Part shown: positions 1 to 8,128 of the stretch, piece after piece | How the letters are laid out: each line of letters starts with the position of its first letter | Position numbering within the stretch: the stretch's first letter is position 1 | Assembly: GCA_905214525.1 (NCBI GenBank) | Contig: CAJMMN010000038.1 | Coordinates: 1 to 13,588 of the forward strand | Reading direction: 5' to 3' | DNA: 13,588 bases | From: an uncultured bacterium | GTDB taxonomy: Bacteria; Actinomycetota; Coriobacteriia; Coriobacteriales; Coriobacteriaceae | Translations under genes and position numbers: made by a program | Notes under the pieces: model-generated | Databases searched by the model: none | Told to the model about the DNA's origin: nothing | The model's input: the letters and a program-made list of their open reading frames with translations, nothing else

Positions 1-107
1 TGCGGAAACGCGGGGTCCGTTCAGGCTGTTGCGTTGAGATTGAAAATCAACCATTCCGAGGAAGACGCGGAGCAACGGCCCACTTTAGAAGGCAAAAGCG
101 AGTCAGA

Positions 108-116
108 TAGTATAAA
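108..116 (+). promoter_or_regulatory. Possible -10 region of the aro operon promoter
   Basis: TATAAA at 111-116, overlapping TAGTAT at 108-113, lies in an AT-rich patch before the first aro gene. The best -35 I find is TTAGAA at 85-90, a poor match to TTGACA, with a 17-base spacer to TAGTAT. A second AT-rich word, TATATA, is at 130-135. Transcription from the first site would start near 120 and give a leader of about 75 bases. The call rests only on word match and position. Confidence 0.3.
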
Positions 117-137
117 CTCTCATGCACCATATATACA

Positions 138-161
138 CGGCTCGCGATGCGGGCCGTTTTT
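138..161 (+). terminator. Terminator-like hairpin in the aro leader, possible attenuator
   Basis: CGGCTCG (138-144) pairs with CGGGCCG (150-156) as a 7-bp stem with one G-U pair and a 5-base loop, followed directly by TTTTT at 157-161. This has the form of an intrinsic terminator. It lies between the possible promoter and the aroF ribosome site at about 178-187. It could attenuate the operon or simply end an upstream transcript. CGGCCC at 76-81 is a perfect complement to GGGCCG at 151-156 and could act as an anti-terminator strand, but only if transcription begins upstream of 76. Confidence 0.45.
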
Positions 162-194
162 GCAAGGGTTATCCATCGAGGTGAGAGGCACACC

Positions 195-1217
195 ATGATT
201 GCAATTCTAAAGCAAAGCGCCAGCGACGAGGCCGTCAGCCATATCGTCAGCTGGATTGAGAAAAAGGGTCTGAAGACCGATGTCTCGCGCGGCGAGAATG
301 AGACGATCATCGGCCTGGTGGGCGATACGACCAAGATCGACCCGTTCCTGCTCGAGTCCATGGATGTCGTCGAGCGCGTGCAGCGCGTCTCCGAGCCGTT
401 CAAGCGCGCCAACCGCAAGTTCCACCCCGAGGACTCCGTCATCGACTGCGGCCACGGGGTCAAGATCGGCGGCGACCAGTTCCAGGTCATCGCCGGCCCC
501 TGCTCCGTCGAGGGCGAGAACCTCATCCGCATCGCCCGCCGCGTGAAGGCCGCCGGTGCCACGATGCTGCGCGGCGGTGCCTACAAGCCCCGCACCTCCC
601 CCTACGCCTACCAGGGCATGGGCCCCGCCGGCCTCGACCTGCTGTGCGAGGCGTCTGCCGAGCTCGACATGCCGATCGTCACCGAGATCATGGATCCACG
701 CGACGTGCAGGTCTTCTTGGACAAGAAGATTGACGTCATGCAGATCGGCGCCCGCAACGCCCAGAACTTCCCCCTGCTCAAGGAGGTCGGCAAGACCCAG
801 ACCCCGATTCTGCTCAAGCGCGGCATGTCCGGCACGATCGACGAGCTGCTTATGGCAGCCGAGTACATCATGAGCGAGGGCAACGACAACGTCATCCTGT
901 GCGAGCGCGGTATCCGCACCTTCGAGACCCGCACCCGCAATACCTTCGACCTCAACGCCGTGCCGGTGCTGCACCACCTGTCGCACCTGCCCGTCGTCGC
1001 CGACCCCAGCCACGCCACCGGCTACACCCGCTACGTTGAGCCCATGGCGCTCGCCGCGACCGCCTGCGGTGCCAACGGCCTGGAGATCGAGGTCCACGAC
1101 GAGCCGAGCCGCGCCTGGTCCGACGGCGCCCAGGCCCTCACCCCCGATCAGTTCGACGACACCATGCGCCGCATCCGGGCCATCCGCGAGGTTGTCTGCC
1201 AAGAGACCATGGAGTAG
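195..1217 (+). CDS. aroF: 3-deoxy-7-phosphoheptulonate (DAHP) synthase, type I with N-terminal ACT-like domain
   Basis: This enzyme condenses phosphoenolpyruvate and erythrose-4-phosphate to DAHP, the first step of the shikimate pathway, in the cytoplasm. I start it at ATG 195, not at the in-frame ATG 147, because AGGTGA at 179-184 is correctly placed and 147 lies inside the leader hairpin. The product is 340 residues, close to the 338 of the Thermotoga maritima enzyme. Residues 1-70 form the ferredoxin/ACT-like regulatory domain. Barrel motifs follow: GPCSVE (101-106), KPRTSPYA (131-138), IGARN (184-188), LLKRG (207-211) and VADPSHATG (268-276). By comparison with the Thermotoga enzyme the metal ligands should be C103, H273, E299 and D310, and all are present. 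The N-terminal domain implies feedback control by Tyr and/or Phe; the actual effector cannot be read from sequence. It is the first gene of the aro operon. Confidence 0.96.
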   Translation: MIAILKQSASDEAVSHIVSWIEKKGLKTDVSRGENETIIGLVGDTTKIDPFLLESMDVVERVQRVSEPFKRANRKFHPEDSVIDCGHGVKIGGDQFQVIAGPCSVEGENLIRIARRVKAAGATMLRGGAYKPRTSPYAYQGMGPAGLDLLCEASAELDMPIVTEIMDPRDVQVFLDKKIDVMQIGARNAQNFPLLKEVGKTQTPILLKRGMSGTIDELLMAAEYIMSEGNDNVILCERGIRTFETRTRNTFDLNAVPVLHHLSHLPVVADPSHATGYTRYVEPMALAATACGANGLEIEVHDEPSRAWSDGAQALTPDQFDDTMRRIRAIREVVCQETME

Positions 1218-1220
1218 CCC

Positions 1221-2135
1221 ATGGGTACGGTGAGAAACGCGCGCGTTAACCAGGGCGGCCCCAAGTGCGCCGGCATCGTCGGCCTTGGCCTCATCGGCGG
1301 TAGCTTTGCCCGCGGCTATGCACAGGCGGGCGTCCGCGTACTGGCCTGGGACCCCGATGACGACGTCATGACGGCCGCCAGCATGGGCACTGTCGCCGGA
1401 GAGCTCAACGACAAGACACTCGGCGAATGCGACATCATCGTCCTGGCTTGCTACCCCGAGGCCTGCATCGAGTGGCTCGAGGCGCACGCCCAGGCGCTCG
1501 CCGACGCCACCGACACCGAGGCCATCATGGGCCCCGTGGTGATCGACACGGTGGGCGTCAAAGGCATCGTGTGCGAGCGCGCCTTTGAGCTTGCCCGCGA
1601 GCACGGCTTTTACTTTGTGGGTGCGCACCCCATGGCGGGCACGCAGTTCTCGGGCTACGCGCACTCCCGCGCCGACCTGTTCCAGGGCGCACCGCTCGTG
1701 CTTGTACCGCCCGCAGTGGACGACGCGCTTAAGCTGGAGCTTTTGGGCCAGGTGCGCGAGATGGTGCGCCCCTTGGGCTTTGGCAAGTTCAGCGTGACCA
1801 GCGCCGCCGAGCACGACCGCGTCATCGCCTTCACGAGCCAGCTTGCGCACGTGGTGTCCAACGCCTACGTAAAGAGCCCGACCGCCCAGGTCCACCACGG
1901 CTTTTCGGCCGGTAGCTACCGCGATCTCACCCGCGTGGCGCACCTCAACCCGCAAATGTGGTCCGAGCTCATGATCGACGACGCCGACGCGCTTGCCTTC
2001 GAGATCGACCACCTGATCGACTCGCTCGGCGCCTACAGCCGTGCGCTCAAGGACCGCGACCAGCGCTATCTGGAGAATCTCCTTGCCGAGGGCGACCGCA
2101 TTAAGCGCGCACTCGACGACGAGGCCTCCCACTAG
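1221..2135 (+). CDS. tyrA: Prephenate dehydrogenase
   Basis: TyrA oxidatively decarboxylates prephenate to 4-hydroxyphenylpyruvate, the committed step to tyrosine. The 304-residue protein has an N-terminal Rossmann nucleotide-binding motif GLGLIGGS (21-28) and an acidic residue, D44, at the end of the second strand, which favours NAD over NADP. The family hallmark GAHPMAG is at 134-140; H136 is the expected catalytic histidine. The helical C-terminal half is of normal length. I see no fused chorismate mutase and no C-terminal ACT domain, so feedback control is not obvious in this enzyme. The start is 3 bases after the aroF stop, with GGAG at 1211-1214 inside the end of aroF, so the two genes are probably translated together. 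An arogenate-using variant cannot be ruled out from sequence. Confidence 0.94.
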   Translation: MGTVRNARVNQGGPKCAGIVGLGLIGGSFARGYAQAGVRVLAWDPDDDVMTAASMGTVAGELNDKTLGECDIIVLACYPEACIEWLEAHAQALADATDTEAIMGPVVIDTVGVKGIVCERAFELAREHGFYFVGAHPMAGTQFSGYAHSRADLFQGAPLVLVPPAVDDALKLELLGQVREMVRPLGFGKFSVTSAAEHDRVIAFTSQLAHVVSNAYVKSPTAQVHHGFSAGSYRDLTRVAHLNPQMWSELMIDDADALAFEIDHLIDSLGAYSRALKDRDQRYLENLLAEGDRIKRALDDEASH

Positions 2136-2171
2136 ACCACCTATCACGCCAGGTCGAAAGGACCGAAGCTT

Positions 2172-3278
2172 ATGGCGATTACCATCGATATCGACACCGC
2201 ACGCCCCTACCAGGTGCATGTTGGCACGTTTTTGCTGGAGCAGGCGGGACCGCTCGTGCGCGCCACTGCCGGCGGCACCAAGGCCGTCATCGTGACGGAC
2301 ACCAACGTGGGCCCGCTCTACCAGATGCCCGTTAAGCAGAGCCTGGAGGCGTCAGGCTACGAGGTGAGCATCTGCACCTTCGAGGCCGGCGAGGCCCATA
2401 AGCGCGCCGAAACCTATGTTGCCATTTTGGAGTTTGTGGCCGAGCACGAGCTTTCGCGCTCCGACGTGATCGTGGCACTCGGTGGTGGCGTCGTGGGCGA
2501 CGTGGCGGGCTTTGTGGCCGCCACCTACATGCGCGGCTGTAAGTTTGTGCAGATCCCCACGAGTCTGCTCGCCATGGTGGATTCGTCGGTGGGCGGCAAG
2601 ACCGCCATCGACCTGGCTGCCGGCAAAAACCTCGCGGGCGCCTTCTGGCAGCCGAGTGTTGTTATCGCCGATGTTGGATGCCTTGCCACCCTCACGCCCG
2701 AGCAGTTCGCCGACGGCTGCGGCGAGGTCGTCAAGCACGCTGTGATCGCTGATCCGGAGCTCTTTGCCGAGCTCGAGAAGACCCCGCTCACGCTGGAGCT
2801 GCTCAACCGCGATGTGGCCCGCGTAGCGCTCATCATCGCCCGCAACATCGACATCAAGCGCGCCGTGGTCGTTGCCGACGAACGCGAAACCAACCAGCGC
2901 AAGCTCCTCAACTTTGGACACAGCGCCGGGCACGCCGTCGAGGCCTGCGAGCACTTTGAGCTTGGACACGGCAACTGTGTATCGATCGGCATGGGCATCA
3001 TCACGCGCGCCGCGGCGCTGCACGGCGTTTGCGATGCTGCACTGCCCGATCGTATTGAGGAGCTCTGCGCCCGCCATGGCCTCAAGACCCGCTGCGAGCT
3101 TTCGGCCGACGCCGTCTTTGCCGAGGCGCTGCACGACAAAAAACGCACCGGTGATACGATCGACCTGGTGATTCCGCACGGCATTGGCCGCTGCAGCATC
3201 GACCGCACGCCGCTTTCCACCTTCCACGATTTAATTGCCGAGGGCCTCGGCCAGAAGGGAGACGCTTCCGCATGCTAG
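2172..3278 (+). CDS. aroB: 3-dehydroquinate synthase
   Basis: AroB converts DAHP to 3-dehydroquinate, the second step of the pathway, using NAD and a divalent metal. The protein has 368 residues, normal for the family. The NAD-binding glycine-rich segment GGGVVGDVAGF is at 104-114. SVGGKTAIDL (139-148) and GKNLAGAFWQ (151-160) are typical active-site loops. The metal ligands should be E185 in GEVVKH, H250 in NFGHSAGH and H266 in LGHG, and all three are present. AAAGGA at 2157-2162 supports the ATG at 2172. The gene follows tyrA after 36 bases and overlaps aroA by 7 bases, which suggests translational coupling to aroA. Confidence 0.97.
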   Translation: MAITIDIDTARPYQVHVGTFLLEQAGPLVRATAGGTKAVIVTDTNVGPLYQMPVKQSLEASGYEVSICTFEAGEAHKRAETYVAILEFVAEHELSRSDVIVALGGGVVGDVAGFVAATYMRGCKFVQIPTSLLAMVDSSVGGKTAIDLAAGKNLAGAFWQPSVVIADVGCLATLTPEQFADGCGEVVKHAVIADPELFAELEKTPLTLELLNRDVARVALIIARNIDIKRAVVVADERETNQRKLLNFGHSAGHAVEACEHFELGHGNCVSIGMGIITRAAALHGVCDAALPDRIEELCARHGLKTRCELSADAVFAEALHDKKRTGDTIDLVIPHGIGRCSIDRTPLSTFHDLIAEGLGQKGDASAC

Positions 3279-4591
3279 CCCGCATCACCCCGTCCCCGCT
3301 CAAGGGCGCTGTTCCCGCCATCGCGTCCAAGTCGATGGCGCACCGCCTGATCATCTGCGCCGCGCTTGCCAACGGCGAGACGCACGTTGCCTGCAACACG
3401 ACCTGTGCCGATATCGAGGCCACGGTCCGCTGCCTTACGGCACTCGGCGCCCGCATTGAAACCGTCGAGGACGGATTCCAGGTCCATCCAACCATGAAAA
3501 GCGTTGAATTTGGCCTGCTCAAGGCCCTTGCCGGCAGCACGCTCGACTGTGGAGAGAGCGGCTCCACTCTCCGCTTTATGCTGCCCGTCGCTTGCGCGCT
3601 GGGAGCAGAGGCCACGTTTGTGGGCCAGGGCCGTCTGGGCGCCCGCCCCCTCTCCCCGCTCTCGGACGAGATCATCGCCGCCGGCTGCGACCTACAGGGT
3701 CTGGGCGGTTTTCCGCTCAAGACGAGCGGACGCATGCGCCCGGGCACCTTTGTGCTGCCGGGCAACGTAAGCTCGCAGTATATCTCCGGCCTGCTGTTGG
3801 CAGCCCCGTTGCTCGCCCAGCCCTCCTGCGTGCAGGTGACCGGCCTCATTGAGAGCCGCCCCTACATCAACCTGACGATCCAGGCCATGAAGGCCTTTGG
3901 CGTCGAGGTCAACGTCGAGCGTATTCCCGCCAGGGACGGCCAGCCCGAAGTCACAAACTTCCGCGTGAGCAGTGGCTCGTATCGCACGCCCGGCAGCGTT
4001 GCTGTCGAAGGCGACTGGTCCAACGCTGCCTTTTGGCTGTGTGCCGGCGCCATCGGTACCGACCCCATCACCGTCGAGGGCGTGTCGCTGAGCTCTGCAC
4101 AGGGCGACCGCAACGTGCTCGCCGCGCTTTCGCGCTTTGGGGCCCGCATCGTGCGCTCAACCAACGCCGCCACCGTGCAGTCCGACAAACTCGCCGGCTT
4201 TGAGATGAGCGCCCACGACATTCCCGACCTCGTGCCCGTTATCTCGGCCGTGGCCTCACTGGCACAGGGCCGCACCTTTATCCGCGATTGCGCCCGTCTG
4301 CGCATCAAGGAATCCGACCGTCTGGCCACCACCACCCGCGAGCTCACCGCGCTGGGCGCGCAGGTGCGCATTGCCGGCGATGACCTCATCATCAAGGGCG
4401 TCGATGCCTTCACCGGCGGCGAGGTCGATTCGCACAACGACCACCGCATCGCCATGATGGCCGCCATCGCCGCGAGCCGCGCCACCGGCGAGGTCGTGAT
4501 CCACGGCGCCGAGGCCGTCAACAAGTCCTATCCCGATTTCTTCGACCACTACCGCCTGCTGGGCGGCAAGGTCACACTCGAGGAGGAATAG
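3272..4591 (+). CDS. aroA: 3-phosphoshikimate 1-carboxyvinyltransferase (EPSP synthase)
   Basis: AroA joins PEP to shikimate-3-phosphate, the sixth pathway step. The 439-residue protein has the two-lobed family layout. Visible landmarks are K20-S21 and R25 in the substrate loop, ESGSTLRF (95-102), GARPLSPL (123-130), the SSQ triplet (167-169), GDWSNAAF (247-254), D319 in IPDLVP as the probable catalytic acid, RIKESDRL (344-351) and NDHRIAM (389-395). The glycine aligned with E. coli G96 is kept at G97. The start ATG lies inside the end of aroB (7-base overlap), with GAAGGGAG at 3254-3261 as ribosome site. Only one base separates the stop from the start of aroC. Confidence 0.97.
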   Translation: MLARITPSPLKGAVPAIASKSMAHRLIICAALANGETHVACNTTCADIEATVRCLTALGARIETVEDGFQVHPTMKSVEFGLLKALAGSTLDCGESGSTLRFMLPVACALGAEATFVGQGRLGARPLSPLSDEIIAAGCDLQGLGGFPLKTSGRMRPGTFVLPGNVSSQYISGLLLAAPLLAQPSCVQVTGLIESRPYINLTIQAMKAFGVEVNVERIPARDGQPEVTNFRVSSGSYRTPGSVAVEGDWSNAAFWLCAGAIGTDPITVEGVSLSSAQGDRNVLAALSRFGARIVRSTNAATVQSDKLAGFEMSAHDIPDLVPVISAVASLAQGRTFIRDCARLRIKESDRLATTTRELTALGAQVRIAGDDLIIKGVDAFTGGEVDSHNDHRIAMMAAIAASRATGEVVIHGAEAVNKSYPDFFDHYRLLGGKVTLEEE

Positions 4592-4592
4592 C

Positions 4593-5690
4593 ATGTCCTC
4601 GACCTTTGGCAACGTTTTGCATCTGAGCATTTTCGGCCAGTCGCACTCCCCTGCTATCGGCTGCTCACTCGACGGCATCCCGGCGGGCATCGCCGTGGAC
4701 CAGGAGAAGCTGCAGGCCTTCCTCGACCGTCGCGCCCCCGGTCGCGACGAGACCGCAACCAAGCGCCGCGAGGCCGACGCCGCTCACATCATCGCCGGTG
4801 TTGTCGATGGACATACCACCGGCGCGCCCATCGCCGCGATTATCGAGAACACCAACACGCGCTCCAAGGATTACTCCGAGCTGCGCCGCAAGCCCCGTCC
4901 GGGACATGCGGACTTCCCTGCGCGCGTGAAGTATCACAACATGCACGATGTCGCCGGTGGCGGGCATTTTTCCGGCCGCCTAACGGCCCCCTTATGCATC
5001 GCTGGCGGCATTGCGCTGCAGGCACTCGAGGCCCGCGGTATTCGGGTGATGGCTCACGTGGCGCAGATCGGCGGCATCTCCGACCTGCCGATGGACGATA
5101 TGGTCTATCGCGAGGCCGACCGCAAGGCGATCCTTACGAACGATCTGCCGTGCATTGACGCCGCCGCAGCCGGCCGTATGCGCGAGGAGATCCTAGCCGC
5201 GCGCGACGAACTCGACAGCATCGGCGGCATCGTGGAGTGTGGCATCTACGGCCTGCCTGCAGGCATCGGCGACCCCATGTTCGACGGCATCGAGAACCGC
5301 ATCGCGCAAATCGCGTTTGGCATTCCCGCCGTAAAGGGTGTGGAGTTTGGCATGGGCTTTGCCGTGGCCGCCATGCGCGGCAGCGAGAACAACGATCCGT
5401 ATCGCATCGATGCCGAGACCGGCGAGATCGAGGTCGAGTCCAATAACGCCGGCGGCATCCTGGGCGGCATTTCGACCGGCGCGCCCGTCATGTGGCGCAT
5501 GGCCGTAAAGCCGACGCCCTCTATTGGCCTCGAGCAGCAGACCGTGGACATGGACGCCATGGAAAATGCCGAGCTCTCGGTCCACGGCCGTCACGATCCC
5601 TGCATCGTCCCCAGAGCCGTCCCCGTAGCCGAAGCAGCCGCCGCCCTCGCCATCTGGGACGCCCTCCTCGAGGACGCAGGCCAGTTCTAA
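4593..5690 (+). CDS. aroC: Chorismate synthase
   Basis: AroC removes phosphate from EPSP to give chorismate, using reduced FMN without net redox change. At 365 residues it is of normal length. Diagnostic stretches are FGQSHSPAIG (14-23), RRAPGRDETATKRRE (46-60), GHTTGAPIAAIIENTNTRS (73-91), RPGHADF (102-108) with the probable catalytic H105, and GGGHFSGRLTAPL (122-134). The region near the C-terminus has RHDPCIVPRAVPVAEAA. Two local variants differ from the E. coli form, FGQSHS for FGESHG and GGHFSGR for the GGRSSAR type; from memory this second form is common in Gram-positive anaerobes. AGGAGGA at 4581-4587 gives a very strong ribosome site that overlaps the end of aroA. It is followed by a 53-base gap before pheA. 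Confidence 0.97.
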   Translation: MSSTFGNVLHLSIFGQSHSPAIGCSLDGIPAGIAVDQEKLQAFLDRRAPGRDETATKRREADAAHIIAGVVDGHTTGAPIAAIIENTNTRSKDYSELRRKPRPGHADFPARVKYHNMHDVAGGGHFSGRLTAPLCIAGGIALQALEARGIRVMAHVAQIGGISDLPMDDMVYREADRKAILTNDLPCIDAAAAGRMREEILAARDELDSIGGIVECGIYGLPAGIGDPMFDGIENRIAQIAFGIPAVKGVEFGMGFAVAAMRGSENNDPYRIDAETGEIEVESNNAGGILGGISTGAPVMWRMAVKPTPSIGLEQQTVDMDAMENAELSVHGRHDPCIVPRAVPVAEAAAALAIWDALLEDAGQF

Positions 5691-5694
5691 CCCG

Positions 5695-5719
5695 ACTCAC
5701 CTGAGTTGCCCATCAACTC
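5695..5719 (+). repeat. Two overlapping inverted repeats in the aroC-pheA gap
   Basis: ACTCA (5695-5699) pairs with TGAGT (5702-5706) around CC. GAGTTG (5703-5708) pairs perfectly with CAACTC (5714-5719) around CCCAT. The two hairpins share 5703-5706, so they exclude each other in RNA. No T-run follows, so this is not a simple terminator. It could be an operator, an RNA structure adjusting pheA translation, or chance. Confidence 0.4.
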
Positions 5720-5743
5720 TGTCATTACGTGAAAGGGGCCTCC

Positions 5744-6889
5744 ATGGACCTTGCCGATATTCGCCAGACCATCGATGGCATCGACACCACGCTCCTCAAC
5801 AGCTTTGTCGAGCGCATGGACATTGCCACCGAGGTAGCCAAGTCAAAAATCGAGATGGGCAAGGCCGTCTTTGACCCCGCCCGCGAGCGCTCCAAACTCA
5901 ACAACCTCGCCAGCCGCGCACCCGAGCGCTACGAGGCGCAGACCATCACCCTGTTCCGTCTCCTCATGAGCATGAGCAAGGCCGAGCAGCAGCGCTACAT
6001 CAACGAACTCAAGGGCATCGCCGTCTCGCAAAAGGCCCACGCCACGGCTGTGGCCTTTGACACGCCCTTCCCCCAGACGGCCACCGTCGCCTGCCAGGGC
6101 GTGGAAGGTGCCTATAGTCAGATAGCCGCGTGCAAGCTCTTCGATGTGCCCGACATTGCGTTTTTCGAGACCTTCGAAGGCGTTATGCGCGCCGTGCGCG
6201 ACGGGTTCTGCGAGTTTGGCGTGCTGCCCATCGAGAACTCCACTGCCGGCTCGGTCAACGCCGTCTACGACCTGCTCGCCCAGTTCGACTTCCATATCGT
6301 GCGCTCGCTGCGCCTCAAGATCGACCACAACTTACTCGTCAAGCCCGGCACCAAGCTGCAGGATGTTCGTGAGGTCTATAGCCACGGTCAGGCCATCGCG
6401 CAGTGCGCTAGCTTTATCGAGGCGCACGACCTGCACGCCACCAAGTACCCCAACACGGCCATGTCGGCCGAGATGGTCGCCAGCTCCGAACGCACCGACG
6501 TTGCCGCCATCGCCTCGCGCAGCTGCGCGGCGCTCTATGGTCTGGAGGTGCTGGAGCCCAATATCCAGGACTCGGACAACAACTACACGCGCTTCGTCGT
6601 CATCAGTCGCGAGCCGCGCGTCTACCCCGGCGCCAACCGTACCTCGCTCATGATCACCACGGCCAACGAACCGGGCGCCCTCTATCGCGTACTCGAGCGC
6701 TTCTACGCACTCAACATCAACCTTATCAAGCTCGAGAGCCGCCCCATCCCCGGGCGCGACTTTGAGTTTATGTTCTACTTCGATCTGGACTGTCCCTTTG
6801 GCAGCAAAGCCCTCGACGACCTGCTCGACTCGATTGACGAGGTGTGCGAGAGCTTCACCTACTTTGGCAGCTACACGGAGGTGCTCTAG
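5744..6889 (+). CDS. pheA: Bifunctional chorismate mutase / prephenate dehydratase (P-protein)
   Basis: This fused enzyme converts chorismate to prephenate and then to phenylpyruvate for phenylalanine; its mutase activity presumably also supplies prephenate to TyrA. I start at ATG 5744, with GAAAGGGG at 5731-5738, rather than at an in-frame GTG at 5729. This gives 381 residues. Residues 1-90 form an AroQ-type chorismate mutase: R7, R24, D44, R47, E48 and Q82/Q83 match the E. coli PheA active-site pattern. The dehydratase spans about 113-290, with QGVEGAYSQIA (118-128), NSTAGSV (165-171), SHGQAIAQC (213-221) and the catalytic TRF (282-284). An ACT domain follows at about 299-381, with GAL (311-313) and ESRP (331-334), the usual phenylalanine-binding signatures. 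Feedback inhibition by Phe is therefore expected. The next gene starts at the base after its stop. Confidence 0.95.
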   Translation: MDLADIRQTIDGIDTTLLNSFVERMDIATEVAKSKIEMGKAVFDPARERSKLNNLASRAPERYEAQTITLFRLLMSMSKAEQQRYINELKGIAVSQKAHATAVAFDTPFPQTATVACQGVEGAYSQIAACKLFDVPDIAFFETFEGVMRAVRDGFCEFGVLPIENSTAGSVNAVYDLLAQFDFHIVRSLRLKIDHNLLVKPGTKLQDVREVYSHGQAIAQCASFIEAHDLHATKYPNTAMSAEMVASSERTDVAAIASRSCAALYGLEVLEPNIQDSDNNYTRFVVISREPRVYPGANRTSLMITTANEPGALYRVLERFYALNINLIKLESRPIPGRDFEFMFYFDLDCPFGSKALDDLLDSIDEVCESFTYFGSYTEVL

Positions 6890-8128
6890 ATGACTGACGT
6901 CGCCACAACCCGCCCCTACGGCGTGCTGGGCCGCGTGCTGGGCCACAGCTACACCCCGACCATCTACAAGGAGCTCGCGGGGCTTGAGTACGTGCGTTTT
7001 GAGCGCGAGCCCGAGGACCTCGCGGCCTTTATGACGGGCGACGAGTGGGAAGGCACCAACGTGACCATTCCCTACAAGCGCGCCGTCATGGACTACCTGG
7101 ACGAGCTGAGCCCGCTCGCCGAACGCATGGGCAACGTCAACACGATCACGCGTCTGCCCGATGGCCGTCTGCGCGGCGACAACACCGACTACTTCGGTTT
7201 CCAGTGCCTGGTCGAGGAGCTGGGTGTGGAGATTGCCGGCAAGAAGGTCCTCGTGCTCGGAGCCACCGGAGGCGCCGGCACCACGGCCAGCATGGTGCTG
7301 GGCGACCTGGGCGCGCTCGTGGTGCCCGTGGGACGCGCGAGCGAGGTCAACTACGGCAACATCGCACAGCAGTCCGACGCCGCGTTGCTCGTCAACTGCA
7401 CGCCTGCCGGTATGTTCCCCCACTGCCCCGACGCGCCTTGCACGCTCGAGGGCCTCGACGCGCTCGAGGGCGTCATCGATATCGTTTACAACCCCGCTCG
7501 CACGGGACTCATGCTCGAGGCCGAGCGTCGCGGCATCCCCTGCATCGGCGGTCTGCTCATGCTTGTAGCCCAGGCGGCGCAAGCCGTCGAGCGCTATACC
7601 GGCCAGGTCACCCCGCGCGGGCGCATCCTGGACGTGACGGAGCGCCTGTCTCACCGCGAGCAGAACATCGCCCTGATCGGCATGCCGGGCTCGGGCAAAA
7701 CCCGCGTGGGTGAGCAGATCGCCCTGCTCACCGGCCGCGAGCACATCGACCTGGACCGCGCCCTCGAGGAGCGCCTGGGCATGCCCTGCGCCGACTTTAT
7801 CGTCGAGCGCGGCGAGGCGGCGTTCCGCGAACAGGAGACGGCGGCGCTGGCCGACATCTCCAAGCGCAGCGGCCTGGTGCTTTCCACCGGCGGCGGCGTG
7901 GTCACGCGCGACGAGAACTACCCGCTGCTGCACCAGAACAGCCAGATTGTGATGCTCAACCGCAAGCTCGACGAACTCGCCCACAAGGGCCGCCCCATCA
8001 CCGCCCGCGACGGTATCGACAAGCTCGCCGAGCAGCGCATGCCGCGCTACTGCGCTTGGGCCGACTACATCATCGACTCACGCGACTGCGCCGCCAAAAC
8101 CGCGGCCGCCATCGTCGAGACCCTCTAA
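6890..8128 (+). CDS. aroE/aroK: Fused shikimate dehydrogenase - shikimate kinase
   Basis: One 412-residue protein carries two consecutive pathway steps: reduction of 3-dehydroshikimate to shikimate, then phosphorylation to shikimate-3-phosphate. Residues 1 to about 245 are AroE: HSYTP (19-23) for shikimate binding, NVTIPYK with catalytic K63, NTI (84-86), GDNTD with catalytic D100, a glycine-rich dinucleotide loop GATGGAG (124-130), and Q228 in the conserved C-terminal helix. Residues 257-412 are AroK: Walker A GMPGSGKT (264-271), D287/D289, R313, GGG (334-336), lid R368 in HKGRPI, and R386. Both modules therefore look active. The AroE half is compact, and GRA (148-150) stands where the NRT motif for NADP usually lies. 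GGAGGTG at 6877-6883 within pheA supports the start. The order AroE-AroK differs from the plant AroD-AroE fusion. Confidence 0.94.
   Translation: MTDVATTRPYGVLGRVLGHSYTPTIYKELAGLEYVRFEREPEDLAAFMTGDEWEGTNVTIPYKRAVMDYLDELSPLAERMGNVNTITRLPDGRLRGDNTDYFGFQCLVEELGVEIAGKKVLVLGATGGAGTTASMVLGDLGALVVPVGRASEVNYGNIAQQSDAALLVNCTPAGMFPHCPDAPCTLEGLDALEGVIDIVYNPARTGLMLEAERRGIPCIGGLLMLVAQAAQAVERYTGQVTPRGRILDVTERLSHREQNIALIGMPGSGKTRVGEQIALLTGREHIDLDRALEERLGMPCADFIVERGEAAFREQETAALADISKRSGLVLSTGGGVVTRDENYPLLHQNSQIVMLNRKLDELAHKGRPITARDGIDKLAEQRMPRYCAWADYIIDSRDCAAKTAAAIVETL

Noticed and set aside
1..194. T-box riboswitch or Phe/Tyr leader-peptide attenuator before aroF
   Set aside because: No T-box consensus word, the leader from the likely promoter is too short, and there is no cluster of Phe or Tyr codons in any short frame.
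1..198. + strand frame open from the window edge to a TGA overlapping the aroF ATG
   Set aside because: About 65 codons with no codon bias typical of this genome, no recognisable motif, and it runs through the terminator-like hairpin. It is more likely non-coding leader. Another frame stops at 35-37 and could be the tail of an upstream gene, but 12 codons are not enough to call.
207..2219. Long - strand open frame of 670 codons across aroF and tyrA
   Set aside because: It is antisense to two enzymes with complete active sites. The translation is low-complexity (many Gly, Ala, Val, His), as expected from the mirror of GC-rich codon-biased genes.
6332..7984. Long - strand open frame of 550 codons across pheA and aroEK
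   Set aside because: Same antisense artefact of high-GC third positions; no recognisable motifs.
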